This document shows positions 33,764 to 44,293 of a DNA stretch of 64,000 bases, piece by piece. The position numbers were made by a program, and so were the translations under genes. The first letter of the stretch is position 1. Each line of letters begins with the position of its first letter. The notes beneath the pieces are model-generated. The model was given only the letters and a program-made list of their open reading frames with translations. It was not told where the DNA came from and searched no databases. The DNA is from Porites lobata (Eukaryota > Cnidaria > Anthozoa > Scleractinia > Poritidae), in contig CALNXK010000564.1 of NCBI GenBank assembly GCA_942486035.1, positions 46,001 to 110,000 on the forward strand, in the 5' to 3' direction.

Positions 33764-33960
33764 GCAGTGTGGCCGAGTGGTTAGAGCGCTGGACTTGCAA
33801 TCGGGACTCCCCAGGTTCAAGCCCCGCTCTAACTGTCAGCTGGGTTTGTTTTTCGCAGCCCCATGTTCAGCTCCTAAGCCAAGCTTGTAAATTTCTTACT
33901 GGCTTGCTCTTAGCCAGTGGGGATTCTTACTTGTTATGCTTGTTGCAGTAATTTTTTGTT
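33764..33960 (+). mobile_element. tRNA-derived SINE
   Basis: The head GCAGTGTGGCCGAGTGGTTA, with a B box GGTTCAAGCCC at 33814-33824 and a TGC-like anticodon position (CTTGCAA), is tRNA-like. The anticodon and acceptor stems do not pair well. The body (CTTGTAAATTTCTTACTGGC ... GGGGATTCTTA) is non-tRNA sequence, as in cnidarian SINEs. The internal A and B boxes would be the Pol III promoter. It lies in an intron of the lipase-like gene. Confidence 0.8.
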
Positions 33961-34087
33961 TCTGTCCTTAATTGTGGGCCACATTTTAGACTATGCAGTT
34001 ACCAGAAAATGATTTGTGTTATGCATTAAAAGTCATAAAATTTTAATGTCTTTATTTTTCAGGACAAACTTGGCCCAAGGTCTTTCA

Positions 34088-34285
34088 ACAACAACAACAA
34101 TGTATTTATTTAAAGAAATATAAATTTTACAATACTTTATGTCCTGGAAATTGCTTTAATTCTAAATAGGCAGGACAAGACTTTAAATAAAGACATTATT
34201 AAATTACATAAGAAAAAAAGAAAAGAAAAGAAATACAATAACATACAGAAAGAAACACCTTACATATAAATTCAAGTACAAGGGA
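34088..34285 (-). mobile_element. Truncated retroelement fragment inside a lipase exon
   Basis: Between the recognisable start (GACAAACTTGGCCCAAGG, 34063) and end (AATGGCCTGAAAGAGGAG, 34323) of one lipase exon lies about 200 bp of AT-rich sequence. It starts (CAA)n TGTATTTATTT, similar to the 3'-tail seen where the LINE begins at 42562. It is probably a 5'-truncated LINE in minus orientation. It breaks the exon. Confidence 0.5.
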
Positions 34286-36034
34286 AATATGTGATGCGCT
34301 CTCTTAATGGCCTGAAAGAGGAGGTATGATTAAATATTTTACCTTTATTTTCTCTTTCATTTTCATAGTAAAAATACAACAAAGTTTGTTACAAGGATAT
34401 AGCATTGTTCTTATATCCTTTCAATTTTACTTTTTTTGACTGAACAGGTGCCCCGTCTGTTTGTCAACTTAGTCCCGCCCATGGACATGTGTCTGCTTTA
34501 TGAATTACATGGAGGGTAAAGTCCAAGTCATGTGAAATCATGGGCTGGTGAGTGAAATACAGAATGTTTAGGTAACACTGCTTTGGCATGGGGTGATAAT
34601 TTGACCATTTCAGCTGCCAAAGTTGCATGCATAATTCTAATTCATTATCTTGTTGGGTTTCATTGCCTGGGGTAGATCGTTTTAATTGATCTGGGGAAAA
34701 GGTTGTTGACTGGTTTCAGTGATTTGAGCTACATGCAATTTGATTTTTTAAACCTGAAGCGGACATTGTAGCAATTGTCAGAAATTTAAACTTGGGTTTA
34801 TTAAAACCATTAGCATGTGATATATCGGACTTGAGGCTAGGTTACAGGTACATAATGTTTTCACAAGTTGTGCAGTCAGTCTGGTACATTTCTTGTGAAC
34901 TGTAGTGTTTTCAGAAACTGTTAGTTGTTCAGTTAATTATTCAAAGTAGTATTTTCTATGAGTTATTATCCATAACTCTATTCTAAACCTCCTCTTACCT
35001 TTTTTGTTATAAAGTAATACTCAATGTAATTGTTGTTGTGTTCTTTTCTTTCAGGAATTCATGCCAGTGCGTTAAGAAAGGTGGCGAGGAAAGAGCCAAA
35101 GTTTCACAAGCTGTGAAAAATTACAAGGTAACTGTTCGTGTAGCTCTAATTAGGCATTTAAAGGCATTTATATAACTTCCCACCCACCAGGGCTCGTTAT
35201 TTTCCAGCAAAACCAGAAGTTTTGAATCGTTAACTTTACCTTTTCTTCCTGCAGGATGGCAAGTTAGTAGAGATATTTTTATGGCTTGGACTGTCTGCAC
35301 TTTTCAGCACAGGGCCATGCGGCAGCAGCTCTAGCCTTGTGGAAAAACATGGTATGGTGCTATCTAATAACCACGCCTATGCTCTTTTCTGTCTATTCTT
35401 TTCTCGTTTTCACTTTCTTTTATATCTTAGCCTGGGTCGCTGTCGCAAAAAAAAAAGGGTTGGGTGGAGGGGGAGGGGAGAAAAACGCCTGTCTCTCCCC
35501 AATCCCACTCTCTTTTCCCTTTCCTCCTCCATCAGTTTCGACGTGTCTGCCATGTAAACTTAACTGAAATTTTGGCGTCATTCATGATGCTCTAGTTTCC
35601 CATTAACAAGGGAGTAGCTATTCTGTAATATGCTTCTAACATAAGAAAAAGCTTCAGCTGGGGAGGTCTCTATAACAGTTATTCTCATGACCTGTCTGAT
35701 TGATTTTAAAAACACATATTTTTTGAAACAAAACTAACGAGCAGCACTCGAGCGGCCTGGAACTTTTAAAAGTGATTTAATCTCCCACGCATTTCGTCCA
35801 CATATCGCGAAGATCATCAGGAAGTTCTACAAGTAAAAATTAGAAGTGTTAAGTGTGGAAGTGAGTTTACTTGTAGGCTGTGGGGTCCAGCTTCCTACTG
35901 AAGCATGTTTATAACTTGGGTGGGTGGAACGTTCTAAGGCCAGTCTATAATGTTTTCAGTATTTGGTCTCAAAACAGGGAAGGGTTTGTTAAGGCAGGCT
36001 GCATAACTCAAACGAGTCCATTCAGAAGTACCCC

Positions 36035-36114
36035 TAGCCTGAGTAGCAGTCGTTGGTCATGTATATTTTTTTACCGGCCGCGCAAAGGGAACACGGCACC
36101 TGGCACGCAGGCTA
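36035..36114. mobile_element. Short TAGCCTG-type MITE with 9-bp duplication
   Basis: 80 bp with ends TAGCCTGAGTAGCAG and, inverted, CACGCAGGCTA. The flanks AAGTACCCC (36026-36034) and AAGTACCGC (36115-36123) are a 9-bp duplication with one mismatch. It lies between the last two recognised lipase exons. Confidence 0.75.
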
Positions 36115-36182
36115 AAGTACCGCAAACCAGTGAATGATTCAGATATCGACTACTTCCAGTGTACTTCCCGTTACAGCATTTA

Positions 36183-36313
36183 CAGTATTGCCTAGTCTTT
36201 GTACGGCGTCTTCCCAGGCCTTCTCGGCCAATGCATTTCCGAGACGAACGGCCCACGTGACCCGAAACGCATTGGCCGCGGGGAATAAGGAGGCCTAGGG
36301 ACTAGGCAAATTA
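36183..36313. repeat. Possible short inverted-end element
   Basis: ATTGCCTAGTC at the left and GACTAGGCAAAT at the right are inverted. TACAGTATT occurs on both sides (about 36181 and 36314). The exact borders are uncertain because the duplication can be aligned more than one way. Confidence 0.45.
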
Positions 36314-36426
36314 CAGTATTGGTGTCAAGGATGTCATATACTTCGGACATCCAGTCTGTGATGAGAACAGTCGGCTCTGTCTATAACATGAGGGCTGACT
36401 ATTATTTTGTAACTTTATGTTTTCAG

Positions 36427-36669
36427 GAAAACTCATACCTATTCACTAAAACAAACAGTAACACTGTTATGAGTGGACTGATCAGTGACGATGACCAGGA
36501 CTCCGCCACAGATGACTTCCCTCCTGCGGCCGCTGTAGCGTTAGCTGTGTGTTTAACGGCTGTTGTGGTGATTGTTGTTGTTTTTGTGTGGAGAACCCGG
36601 AAGTCAAGACGAAGACCAGAAGCAAGAAAACTTCTCTATGCTCCCGGACCACACAAACCAAGGATTTGA
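36427..36669 (+). pseudogene. PLB1-like: Last exon of the PLB1-like gene: transmembrane anchor and cytosolic tail
   Basis: Follows the acceptor TTATGTTTTCAG. It encodes ENSYLFTKTNSN, an acidic juxtamembrane stretch (SDDDQDSATDD) and a 22-residue hydrophobic segment (AVALAVCLTAVVVIVVVFVW). The basic stop-transfer RTRKSRRRPEARK and a TGA at 36667 follow. The layout (short YLxT motif, then a single C-terminal membrane span) matches vertebrate PLB1. This exon is itself intact. An open frame upstream to 36319 is intronic read-through. Confidence 0.8.
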
Positions 36670-38021
36670 GTTACGAGCGCGCTAATGTAGAAATTATCTT
36701 TTCAGCTGTCCAGAGCGTTGTTTTTGGTTCAAACTCTCTTACACCTTGCGCCCGCGTGGGAGGCAATGGAAAGAGAAGGGAAAGGCGTTGAATCGGGCGC
36801 TTCGCGCTACTTGTGCTCACTCGCTTCTTCCGCTCCGCGTTTTCTCCATACATCTCACGTACCTATAGCGACCACGTCAGTGAGAACTCCGTTTAACATG
36901 AAGGCTTAATTGCCTCTGCAGATACGGTGTATAATTCAATCCAATTGTGTGCCATTTCTATAAATCAACGGTGATGTCAAACGATAAAATTCTTTAAAAT
37001 GCGCGCAAAGACGGGGCGATTGGTTATCCTTCCTCAGTTTAAACTTGGATTCAAAATTAGGCGATAAATTAGATTAGTTTGACAAGCTTGAATTTAAAGA
37101 TTCCAGCACGTTTTGACCTAAGTATTATAACTGAACAGCCCGGCACTTTTTCAGACATGCTGAAAGAACTAAAATGGTGTACTTTAGAAAAAAGATGAAA
37201 GAAAAAAAAAATTACCCAACAGTGAAACAAAGAATGTGTGAATGTCAAACCGGTGCAATAATTATGAGGAGTGGGGGGGGGGTGAAAAATTGGGCTCACA
37301 TAGAGTAATATAACGTCCCCTCCGAATAAAGGCAAGTTAACTCTGACTCCCCCTTCTCGTCACTTAAAAATTATCACTAACCCGTGACCCCCCCCCTCCA
37401 TCCCTCTTTTCCCCCGCTCCACTTACATTTACATGAATTTACTCGTTTCGTAATGTAAGGTTTTTCGCTGTTTTCCTGTGGAACAGTACCTCAACCTACG
37501 TTCGAAAAAGCCACCATTTTAGAACATTCCGATTGCGCATCGTCTCCACGATCAAGAAGGCGGGAGGCATCCTTGTTAGCCGCGATTTGCACAGTCTTCA
37601 CGTGTCCTGAAGGTCACATGACATTTCCTTTGGGCTAAAAATGTCTGTAGACTTAAGGGTACGCTTTATGGAATGTACACATCGTTCCATATGGGACGAA
37701 AACGACCCTAGTCGTCCGAAAAGGGTTAAACGGAAAGTTTTTGCAACAGAAAAGCACTAGATCTACAGAGGACGTCAAGCTTCCTTATCAAAATTTTCCA
37801 TAAATTAACCAGGGACTTGATGGGAAAATTCACAGGACAAATTAAAAATGCAGTACCTAGTTAAGAGGGTCAAAATTGCAAATTTTTCACGACTTCATTG
37901 TCTCGCAATTCCCAGAAGAGACTTGAGCACAAAGAAAGCAAAACCAAATGTAGAAAAATGACCAGAAAGCCTAGGAGTCATGTTAAAATTTCAATATATC
38001 GAACGTGGGCTATTACATGTA
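36670..38021. other. No gene recognised downstream of the lipase-like gene
   Basis: After the stop at 36669 there is a GC-rich stretch (36740-36850) and then AT-rich sequence with G and C homopolymers (37272-37281, 37390-37399). Open frames here are short and without motifs. I do not see a clear AATAAA signal close to the stop. Confidence 0.4.
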
Positions 38022-39080
38022 TAAAGGATTTATTATGAGGTCAAAAATAGAACTTTCTCGTGAGCAGCAAACGCGGGAAACCCCGAGCGGGCACAATACT
38101 CTCATCGTGACCGCTCGGAAAACCACTCAGGCTCCGTTTATATGAAGAAAGGTTAGGCCCATCACCCTCCAGGCGGTGCCAACTTTTGCGGGGGTTTTTA
38201 TAAGAAAAACGTTGACCCTTTTGCCCGGACCAACAGCTCTCGCGCATGTTCTGATTGTCCCGCCTTGACTAAGCTGACCTGGCTGGGCAAGCTGGAGAAA
38301 AGTTGACCTGGCTAGCTGGGGTTTTTCGGCACCCGGGATTTTAGCCTGATTCTCAGACGTCCGAGGGAGGGAAGCGAAAGGGACCGCGAACGACCTCGGA
38401 CGTCTGAGAATCAGGCTACCGGGATTTCCCTCATTTGAAGCTCGGGATTCGCGATTTCCCCTTATTTTAAAGCTCCGGATTAGGGATTTGAAAGAAAAGT
38501 CGAAATTGAAAATATGCCCGGGAGGTGGAATACGAAAAATAACCCTCGGGATTACGGGATTGCACGAAATTGTGTAGAGATAACGGAATAGAGAGGAGAA
38601 GTGTGACGTCAGTTACCATGGCAGCACTATTTCTGGATGAAAACAAAACCCACGACGACGGCGACGACAAGGAGAACGGCAAAAAAGTAATCGATTTTTA
38701 TTAGCAAAACACAACTTTGCTCGTGCATCAGGCTATTTTGTACATTTCTTTGCCGTCGTTGCACCACCGCGACATGAAACTTCCCAATTTCACACGCTCG
38801 CTTTATGGAGTAGGTGAACACAACACAGACGTTGTCTTTTTCTTTTTCTAAACTTAGCTACGGTCCTCTCGGATTCAACCCGAGAAAATTTCGCCAACAT
38901 TTGCCAAATTAAATGAAATTGGATAAGATCGATGAAGTTTGAAGCGGTGCAATTTCACTCTTTAAGTGACGTTTTCGGTTTGTTGTCATCCAAAAATTTT
39001 GCTACCATGGTAATGTGACGTAACGACTTCTCTCACTATTTATATTGCGCATACATATTGTTGCCGGGCTCTAGTCCATA
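38022..39080. repeat. Dispersed repeat, relative of 1683-2150
   Basis: Shares AAAGGATTTATTATG, GCGGGAAA.CCCGAGCGG and ATTGTTGCCGGGCTC with the copy at 1683-2150. It carries one MITE inside (38342-38418) and another at its right end (39089-39533). Confidence 0.6.
38342..38418. mobile_element. TAGCCTGATTCTCAGACG MITE with 9-bp duplication
   Basis: 77 bp, mostly palindrome: TAGCCTGATTCTCAGACGTC and, inverted, GACGTCTGAGAATCAGGCTA. Flanked by CCGGGATTT on both sides (38333-38341 and 38419-38427), a perfect 9-bp duplication. Confidence 0.92.
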
Positions 39081-39088
39081 TACACTTC

Positions 39089-39533
39089 TAGGCTTTTGTA
39101 CACTATGCTAGCATTTTTTCGAGCATTTTAGTGAGGCAAAAGCATTGAGCATTATTCGAGCATTTTAGTGGCATTTTCCTCGGAAAATTAATTTTTCCGA
39201 GAAAATAAAATAGAAATAGAGCTCATACCCCATGAGCTCCTGCTTTTTTTAAACAAAATGAAGACTAAAATTCAAAATTCACAAAAACCCTAATACAGCT
39301 GGTTTTTTGGCTGTATTTATGACCTTGGACACGTTGTCGTTGTTACTTGCAACAGTTGCACGTTTTTGTAAGTGTAAACTTTGAAATTAATTTAAAAAAT
39401 CCGTTTGTATAATGAGCATTATCCGAGCATTTTAGTGACTTTTTTGGGGAGACCGAGCATTTTAGTGGGAAAAATGGAGCATTAAGGTGGAGCATTTTAG
39501 TAGGGAAGCAAAAGAATAATGTACAAAAGCCTA
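39089..39533. mobile_element. MITE with TAGGCTTTTGTACA ends and 8-9-bp duplication
   Basis: 445 bp with ends TAGGCTTTTGTACA and TGTACAAAAGCCTA. TACACTTC lies on both sides (39081-39088 and 39534-39541). The interior repeats GAGCATTTTAGTG at least five times. Confidence 0.85.
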
Positions 39534-39832
39534 TACACTTCTCGGAATTTTCCTCAATTTTTTCCACCTAACTGGACTGCAAAGCAGTCCGTTGTTTTTT
39601 TTCCTCAGTTTTCAAGACGCGAAGAGCCGTCTTTTAAAGATAAACTTTTTTTCGACCGCTCTAATGCCTGACAGTTCCGATCCCTATCGATATGTTTGGA
39701 ACAGTCGACAAGAAACTCAAACTCAAGGTGAACTGTCGAAGAACGAAGATTCATTAAATGAATAACTAAGTGAAGAAATTCTGCAGTATCTTTTTTGCTA
39801 TTCACTATTAAAATAGTGAGTTTACGCAACAG

Positions 39833-40073
39833 GGCCCAGTTGTTCGAAGGCCGATTAGCGCTAACCCAGGGTTAAATTTTAACCCGGGTCTCTCTTTCTT
39901 TTCATCAAAAGCATTTTCTCGGACAATTTTATCTATTCTTTTTAGAGTAGCCAATCATCAGATTGTTGACAAAAAGAATTGAACTGAATTTGCTTTTTAA
40001 GCTTTCATATCTGAATTCAAATTTCAAACTAACTCTGGGTTATCTTAACCCAGCTTTGAACAACTCGGCCCAG
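39833..40073. mobile_element. GGCCCAGTTGTTC MITE, copy 2
   Basis: Begins GGGCCCAGTTGTTCGAAGGC and ends GAACAACTCGGCCC. Same family and orientation as 4507-4743, with the conserved interior GGGTTATCTTAACCCAGCTT. Confidence 0.8.
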
Positions 40074-40217
40074 GACGGCAGGTAGAAGAGTACGGCAAAA
40101 CAGCTGTGTGTGACAAACGTGACAGGGCTATTACTTGCGTGTTTTGTCGTGATCTTCTCTTAACATCAATGTTTTCTGGTCTTCTACAAAAAGATCTGTT
40201 TAAAAGGAGGTGAAGTT

Positions 40218-40580
40218 TTGCGAAACGTTATTTCAAACAAAATTATTGTCACGCTTGTCACACAAGGTTTGCCGTCTTCTTTCCTCGGGAAGGAACAGCC
40301 CAGGATCTCTTTCGTAGAAAGTCAGAATCGCTGTAAGCATGTTTTTCGCGTATCCAATCTATTGCTATCTTCCGTCACAGACACTAACACCAGGGTCTTG
40401 AAGGGTATTCTCTGGAACAGCCAGGAGTTGACCGAAATACAGTGTGGGATTCAGGAAAACGCAAAATATCTTGATGGGATACGGGATTTGACTGCTACTC
40501 GGCAAGCGGGTTTCGCCAAAGTCTTGGCACGGGATGCGGCGTTGGGGAAGAAAACGGTGTTCGGGATTGAAGTGACATAA
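40218..40580 (+). CDS. Unrecognised open frame, possibly repeat-derived
   Basis: 120 codons: MRNVISNKIIVTLVTQGLPS at the start, and a hydrophilic, protein-like second half with NSQELTEIQCGIQENAKYLD and GIRDLTATRQAGFAKVLARD. I recognise no domain. The first codon appears to be TTG (40218), so no ATG supports the start. The protein-like composition of residues 55-118 suggests a gene or element fragment. No neighbour suggests a role. Confidence 0.3.
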   Translation: MRNVISNKIIVTLVTQGLPSSFLGKEQPRISFVESQNRCKHVFRVSNLLLSSVTDTNTRVLKGILWNSQELTEIQCGIQENAKYLDGIRDLTATRQAGFAKVLARDAALGKKTVFGIEVT

Positions 40581-40794
40581 GTTCAAGATGCAGACAAGTT
40601 GTCGTGAAAAAGGAGCGGGAATGCGCGAATAGGAATACCCTTCCGGACCCTACAAGACTACATTTGTAGGCGAGCGTCAGCGGCTGACCAACAAAGTGTG
40701 TTGTTTATCTTTAGATCTTCCGTGCAATAAAAATTAAACAAATCCATAGCTTTCACTTTAGTCAGAATATGCGTTCTCTTTGCCTAGTTCAATC

Positions 40795-41944
40795 GGATCT
40801 TGTTTACTGTGGGTAATGTCGACCGAGAGATATCGGTCGATATAGCGGTCGATATAGCGGTCGACACTCGGTCGATAGTCGGTCGACACTCGGTCGACAC
40901 TCGGTCGATACTTGGTCGACACTCGGTCGATAGTCGGTCGACACTCGGTCGACAGTCGGTCGATATAGCGGTCGATAGTCGGTCGATAGTGGGTCGACAC
41001 TCGGTCGAGACACGGCCGATAGTCGTTCCAGATGTGTCTCGGCCGATATAGCTTTTTAGTTCACCGACACTTCGCCGACATTTCGCCGACATTTCGCCGA
41101 CACTTTGCCGATACTTGGTCGATAGTTGGTCGATACTTGATCGATGTGTCGGTCAGTAATTGGTCGACACTCGGTCGATGGTCGGTCGACACTTAGCATT
41201 TCCTACATTTTCTTACATTTTGCGGGACCACAGGAGCAGCAGATTCAACTTAGGCTGAGACAGGTTCTGTTTAACAGCTAAAACTCAGACGATCGGTGAT
41301 GATACAAACTGGAAAAAAAAAAGGTTATCATGTCCTTAGTTCCCAGTGCTCTTCGGTTCTCTTCATAGCGTAATCGCGCCTTGCTTTGCCACATGTTCCC
41401 CATCGCATGATAACAGTAATTAATGACGTCTTTGCTTAAAAAAAAAGCCATTGGACTCACCTGATAAATTAACACACGACTAATATTCGAACGACAGTTG
41501 ACCGATATACCACCGACAGTTGACCGATATACCACCGACAGTTCACCGATATACCACCGACAGTTGACTGATATACCACCGACAGTTGACCGATATATCA
41601 CCGACAGTTGACCGATATATCACCGACATATGACCGATAGTAAGTCGAGGTGCGTCGACGGAATATCGACCGATACTCGGCCGATAGTCTATCTCACTAT
41701 CGACCGACTATCGACCCACTATCGACCGACCATCGACCGACTATCGACCGACTATCGACCGACTATCGACCAACTATCGACCGACTATCGACCGACTATC
41801 GACCGACTATCGACCAACTATCGACCGACTGTCGACCGACTATCGACCGACTGTCGACCGCTATATCGACCGACTGTCGACCGCTATATCGACCGCTATG
41901 TCGACCGATATCTCAGTCGACATTACCCACAGTAAACAAGATCC
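40795..41944. mobile_element. Fold-back element: arms made of GTCGGTCGATA repeats, 8-bp duplication
   Basis: 1150 bp. The outer ends are GGATCTTGTTTACTGTGGGT and, inverted, ACCCACAGTAAACAAGATCC. Both flanks read GTTCAATC (40787-40794 and 41945-41952), a perfect 8-bp duplication. The arms are long runs of an 11-12-bp unit (ACTCGGTCGAC / AGTCGGTCGAT) in one orientation at 40825-41190 and inverted at 41690-41920. A second unit (CACCGACAGTTGACCGATAT) repeats at 41500-41640. The centre has no transposase. This resembles Drosophila Foldback/Galileo architecture, a structural analogy only. Confidence 0.9.
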
Positions 41945-42104
41945 GTTCAATCTCCTTTGAGGTGAATGCTATACTGACTCTGTTGCTTTCCTCCAATCAT
42001 CAAAAAAGAGTTAAGTTATGGCAACGGACTCACAACTATAAGCACTGCTTTCGTGTTCTCTCCAAACATAATTTAAAAAGTGGATTTAAATGTGTGCACT
42101 AAAG

Positions 42105-42561
42105 ATATCGGCGAGCGGCGTTGATGTCTCCGAGGGAAAACAGCATGGTGCTAAGGCTCAGATAACTATCAGCAGTAAATGCGTGATCTTCTCCAAACAG
42201 TTTAAGGCGGATGTCAAGTGCATGATGTTTAGAATCTAGTGCTGCGTTGAAGTTTCCAAGTGAATGTTGAGTGGTGCCAAGGTTATTATAACTATCACCA
42301 GTGCTTGCGTGTTCTTCTCCAAACAGTTCAAGGCGGATGTCAAGTGCATGCTGAAAAGAATCTAGTGCTGCGTTGAAGTTTCCAAATGAATGTTAAGTGG
42401 TGCCAAGGTTATTATAGCTATCAGCAGTCACTCCATGTTCTTCTCCAAACAGTTTAAGGCGGATGTCAAGTGCATGCTGTTTAGAATCTAGTGCTGCGTT
42501 GAAGTTTCCAAGTGAATGTTGAGTTGCTCTAAGATTATCATAACTATCAGCAGTCACTGCG
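42105..42561 (-). pseudogene. Distal end of the TPR repeat array, decayed
   Basis: About 3.5 of the 126-bp TPR units (AKxLFGEEHxxTADSYNNLGTTQHSLGNF type), with a stop at 42393-42395 where CAA of the TQHS motif reads TAA. This is the part of the array cut off from the rest by the LINE at 42562. Homology ends near 42105. Confidence 0.85.
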
Positions 42562-43443
42562 TATTTGTATTTGTATTTATTTTTTGCCACACGATTACAA
42601 TAATTACAAAAAGATGCCAAAACAAATGTAGGAAGAAATGGCGAGGAGGCCTAAAGGAAACTATAGAGCTTATGTTAATTAGGCCTCCTCAATTACAATT
42701 TTTCGAAGATGGCATAAAAATTACGGCGACGGATACAAAGTAATATCAAGTATATCAGGTGGAAAATTAAACTAATCAATATTACGAAAGTTTACAAATG
42801 TTGAATATTAAAAGGCTTTTTCGCAAGATCTTTGTTGGAGTATACTAATAATTATTACAAATAAATGCTTTAAGTGCTCTTTTAAAGGAAAAAGGTGAGG
42901 AAGCGTTGATGATGTTGGTGTTTAAGGTGTTGTAAAATTTAGGTCCTTGATAAAAAACGGAAAATTGTTTGGTTCAAGTACGACAGAAAGGCAGACGAAA
43001 TTTACACGAGTTTCTTGTATTATACGAATGAATTTGACTTTGTAAGGTAAATTTACAATGAAATTTTAAAGGTAGAGTATGATTTTGATAGGAGTACATG
43101 AATAAGCCTAGTTGTATTAAGTATATATCATGAAATTTTAAGATACCAAAATTTTGAAAGATTGGATCAGTATGTGCATCGAAAGTGGTTATAGCTATAG
43201 TTCTGATCACTCGTTTCTGTAAAATCTCAAGACGAATAAGGTTAGTTCTGTAAGTAGAGGCCCAAACTAAGTTTCAGTAAAAAAAGTATGGATAGACTAG
43301 AGAAAAATATAGTGTTCGTAAGGTTTTCGTAGATAAATAGAAACTGGATTTACGAATAATTCCTGTACATTTAGAAACTTTATTGGCGACATGTGAGATT
43401 TCAGATTTCCAATTTAAATTTTCATCCATGATTACTGTTTCTT

Positions 43444-44293
43444 TTACTTGATCATTTTTTGGCTATTAATTAAAAGTTGAATAGTTTGATTTGTACGCTT
43501 TTGGCATGGTTTAAATACAATGAATTTGTTTGTTTTTTTCAAGTTTAATGAAAGCCTGTTAGCTCTAAACCATATTGACAACTTATTTAGCTCAGCGTTC
43601 AGTATATTAGTCAGGCAGTCTTTATCCTTGTGAGACACAAATACGTTTGTATCATCGGCAAATAATATCAGTTGTAATATTGTTGACGTGTTGATTATAT
43701 CGTTGATGTAGAGCAGAAAAAACAAAGGCCCTAGTATTGAACCTTGGGGAACGCCACACATGATATTAGCACGAGACGAAACATAACCATTGTATTCTAC
43801 AAATTGAAGTCTGTTGGAAAAATAGCTCTTAATCCATTTCAGAGCCAAGCCACGTATACCATAGTGTTCAAGTTTATCAAATAAGATGGAATGATTGACT
43901 GTATCGAAAGCTTTCGAGAGATCTAAAAAGACACCAACCGCTAATTCACCACGATCAATAGCAGATGGAATTTTTTCATGCAAATCTATCAAGGCAAGCA
44001 TCGTAGAGTGATTTTTCCTGAAACCGAACTGGTTATCACCGAGAATATGTAAACTAGTTAAATAATAAATCATACAAGCGATTATAGATGATTCTCTCTA
44101 GAAATTTTGAAAAGCTTGGTAGAACCGAGACAGGCCTATAGTTGGTGAATAGTGACTGGCCGTCAGCTTTAAACAGTGGTACCACACGAGCTATTTTCAT
44201 TTGATCTGGTACAACGCCATGAGCGATCGATAAATTTAAAATGTGAGCCAGAGGTCCCGAAATGATTTGAATGGATTCCTTAATTATACACAT
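43444..44293 (-). pseudogene. LINE ORF2: reverse transcriptase domain
   Basis: Two overlapping frames. The upstream one has ARVVPLFKADGQSLFTNYRP (RT motif 1 region). The downstream one has GDNQFGFRKNHSTMLALIDL, VFLDLSKAFDTVNHSILFDK, GVPQGSILGPLFFLLYINDI and the catalytic ILFADDTNVF. This order is that of CR1/L2/Jockey-group non-LTR reverse transcriptases. A frameshift near 44054-44070 and a stop at about 43444 break it. Confidence 0.9.

Larger units (their letters stand above)
29349..36669 (+). pseudogene. PLB1-like: Phospholipase B1-like (SGNH lipase) gene, decayed, ten exons recognised
   Basis: Exons and phases fit a PLB1 repeat: 29349-29416 (DSKGISW), 30931-30974 (IGGEGYLNQS), 32501-32615 (IIRQFNPLLKGTSV, NVAFAGASA), 32744-32795 (AKDLVSRLKNMK), 33462-33542 (IDYGNDWKLLTMWIETEDIC), 34063-34323, 34448-34515 (VPRLFVNLVPPMDMCLLYEL), 35055-35127, 35255-35351 (DCLHFSAQGHAAAALALWKN) and 36427-36669. 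Introns are GT/AG. PLB1 is a membrane-anchored phospholipase/lysophospholipase. DCLH is the Asp-His part of the SGNH triad; the GDSL serine exon is not seen. Decay: in-frame stops TAA 30968, TAG 32557 and TAA 32757; a frameshift at a T run near 35276-35280; an insertion within exon 34063-34323; and ETED where GGND is usual. The last exon still encodes a membrane anchor and stop. Confidence 0.85.

Noticed and set aside
33764..33836. A functional tRNA-Ala gene
   Set aside because: A and B boxes and a TGC anticodon position exist, but acceptor and anticodon stems pair poorly and the downstream body is that of a SINE.
40825..41920. Coding regions in the GTCGGTCGATA arms (frames rich in RPTIDRLSTDY)
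   Set aside because: Open frames on both strands arise only because the tandem unit lacks stops; the sequence is a minisatellite inside a fold-back element.
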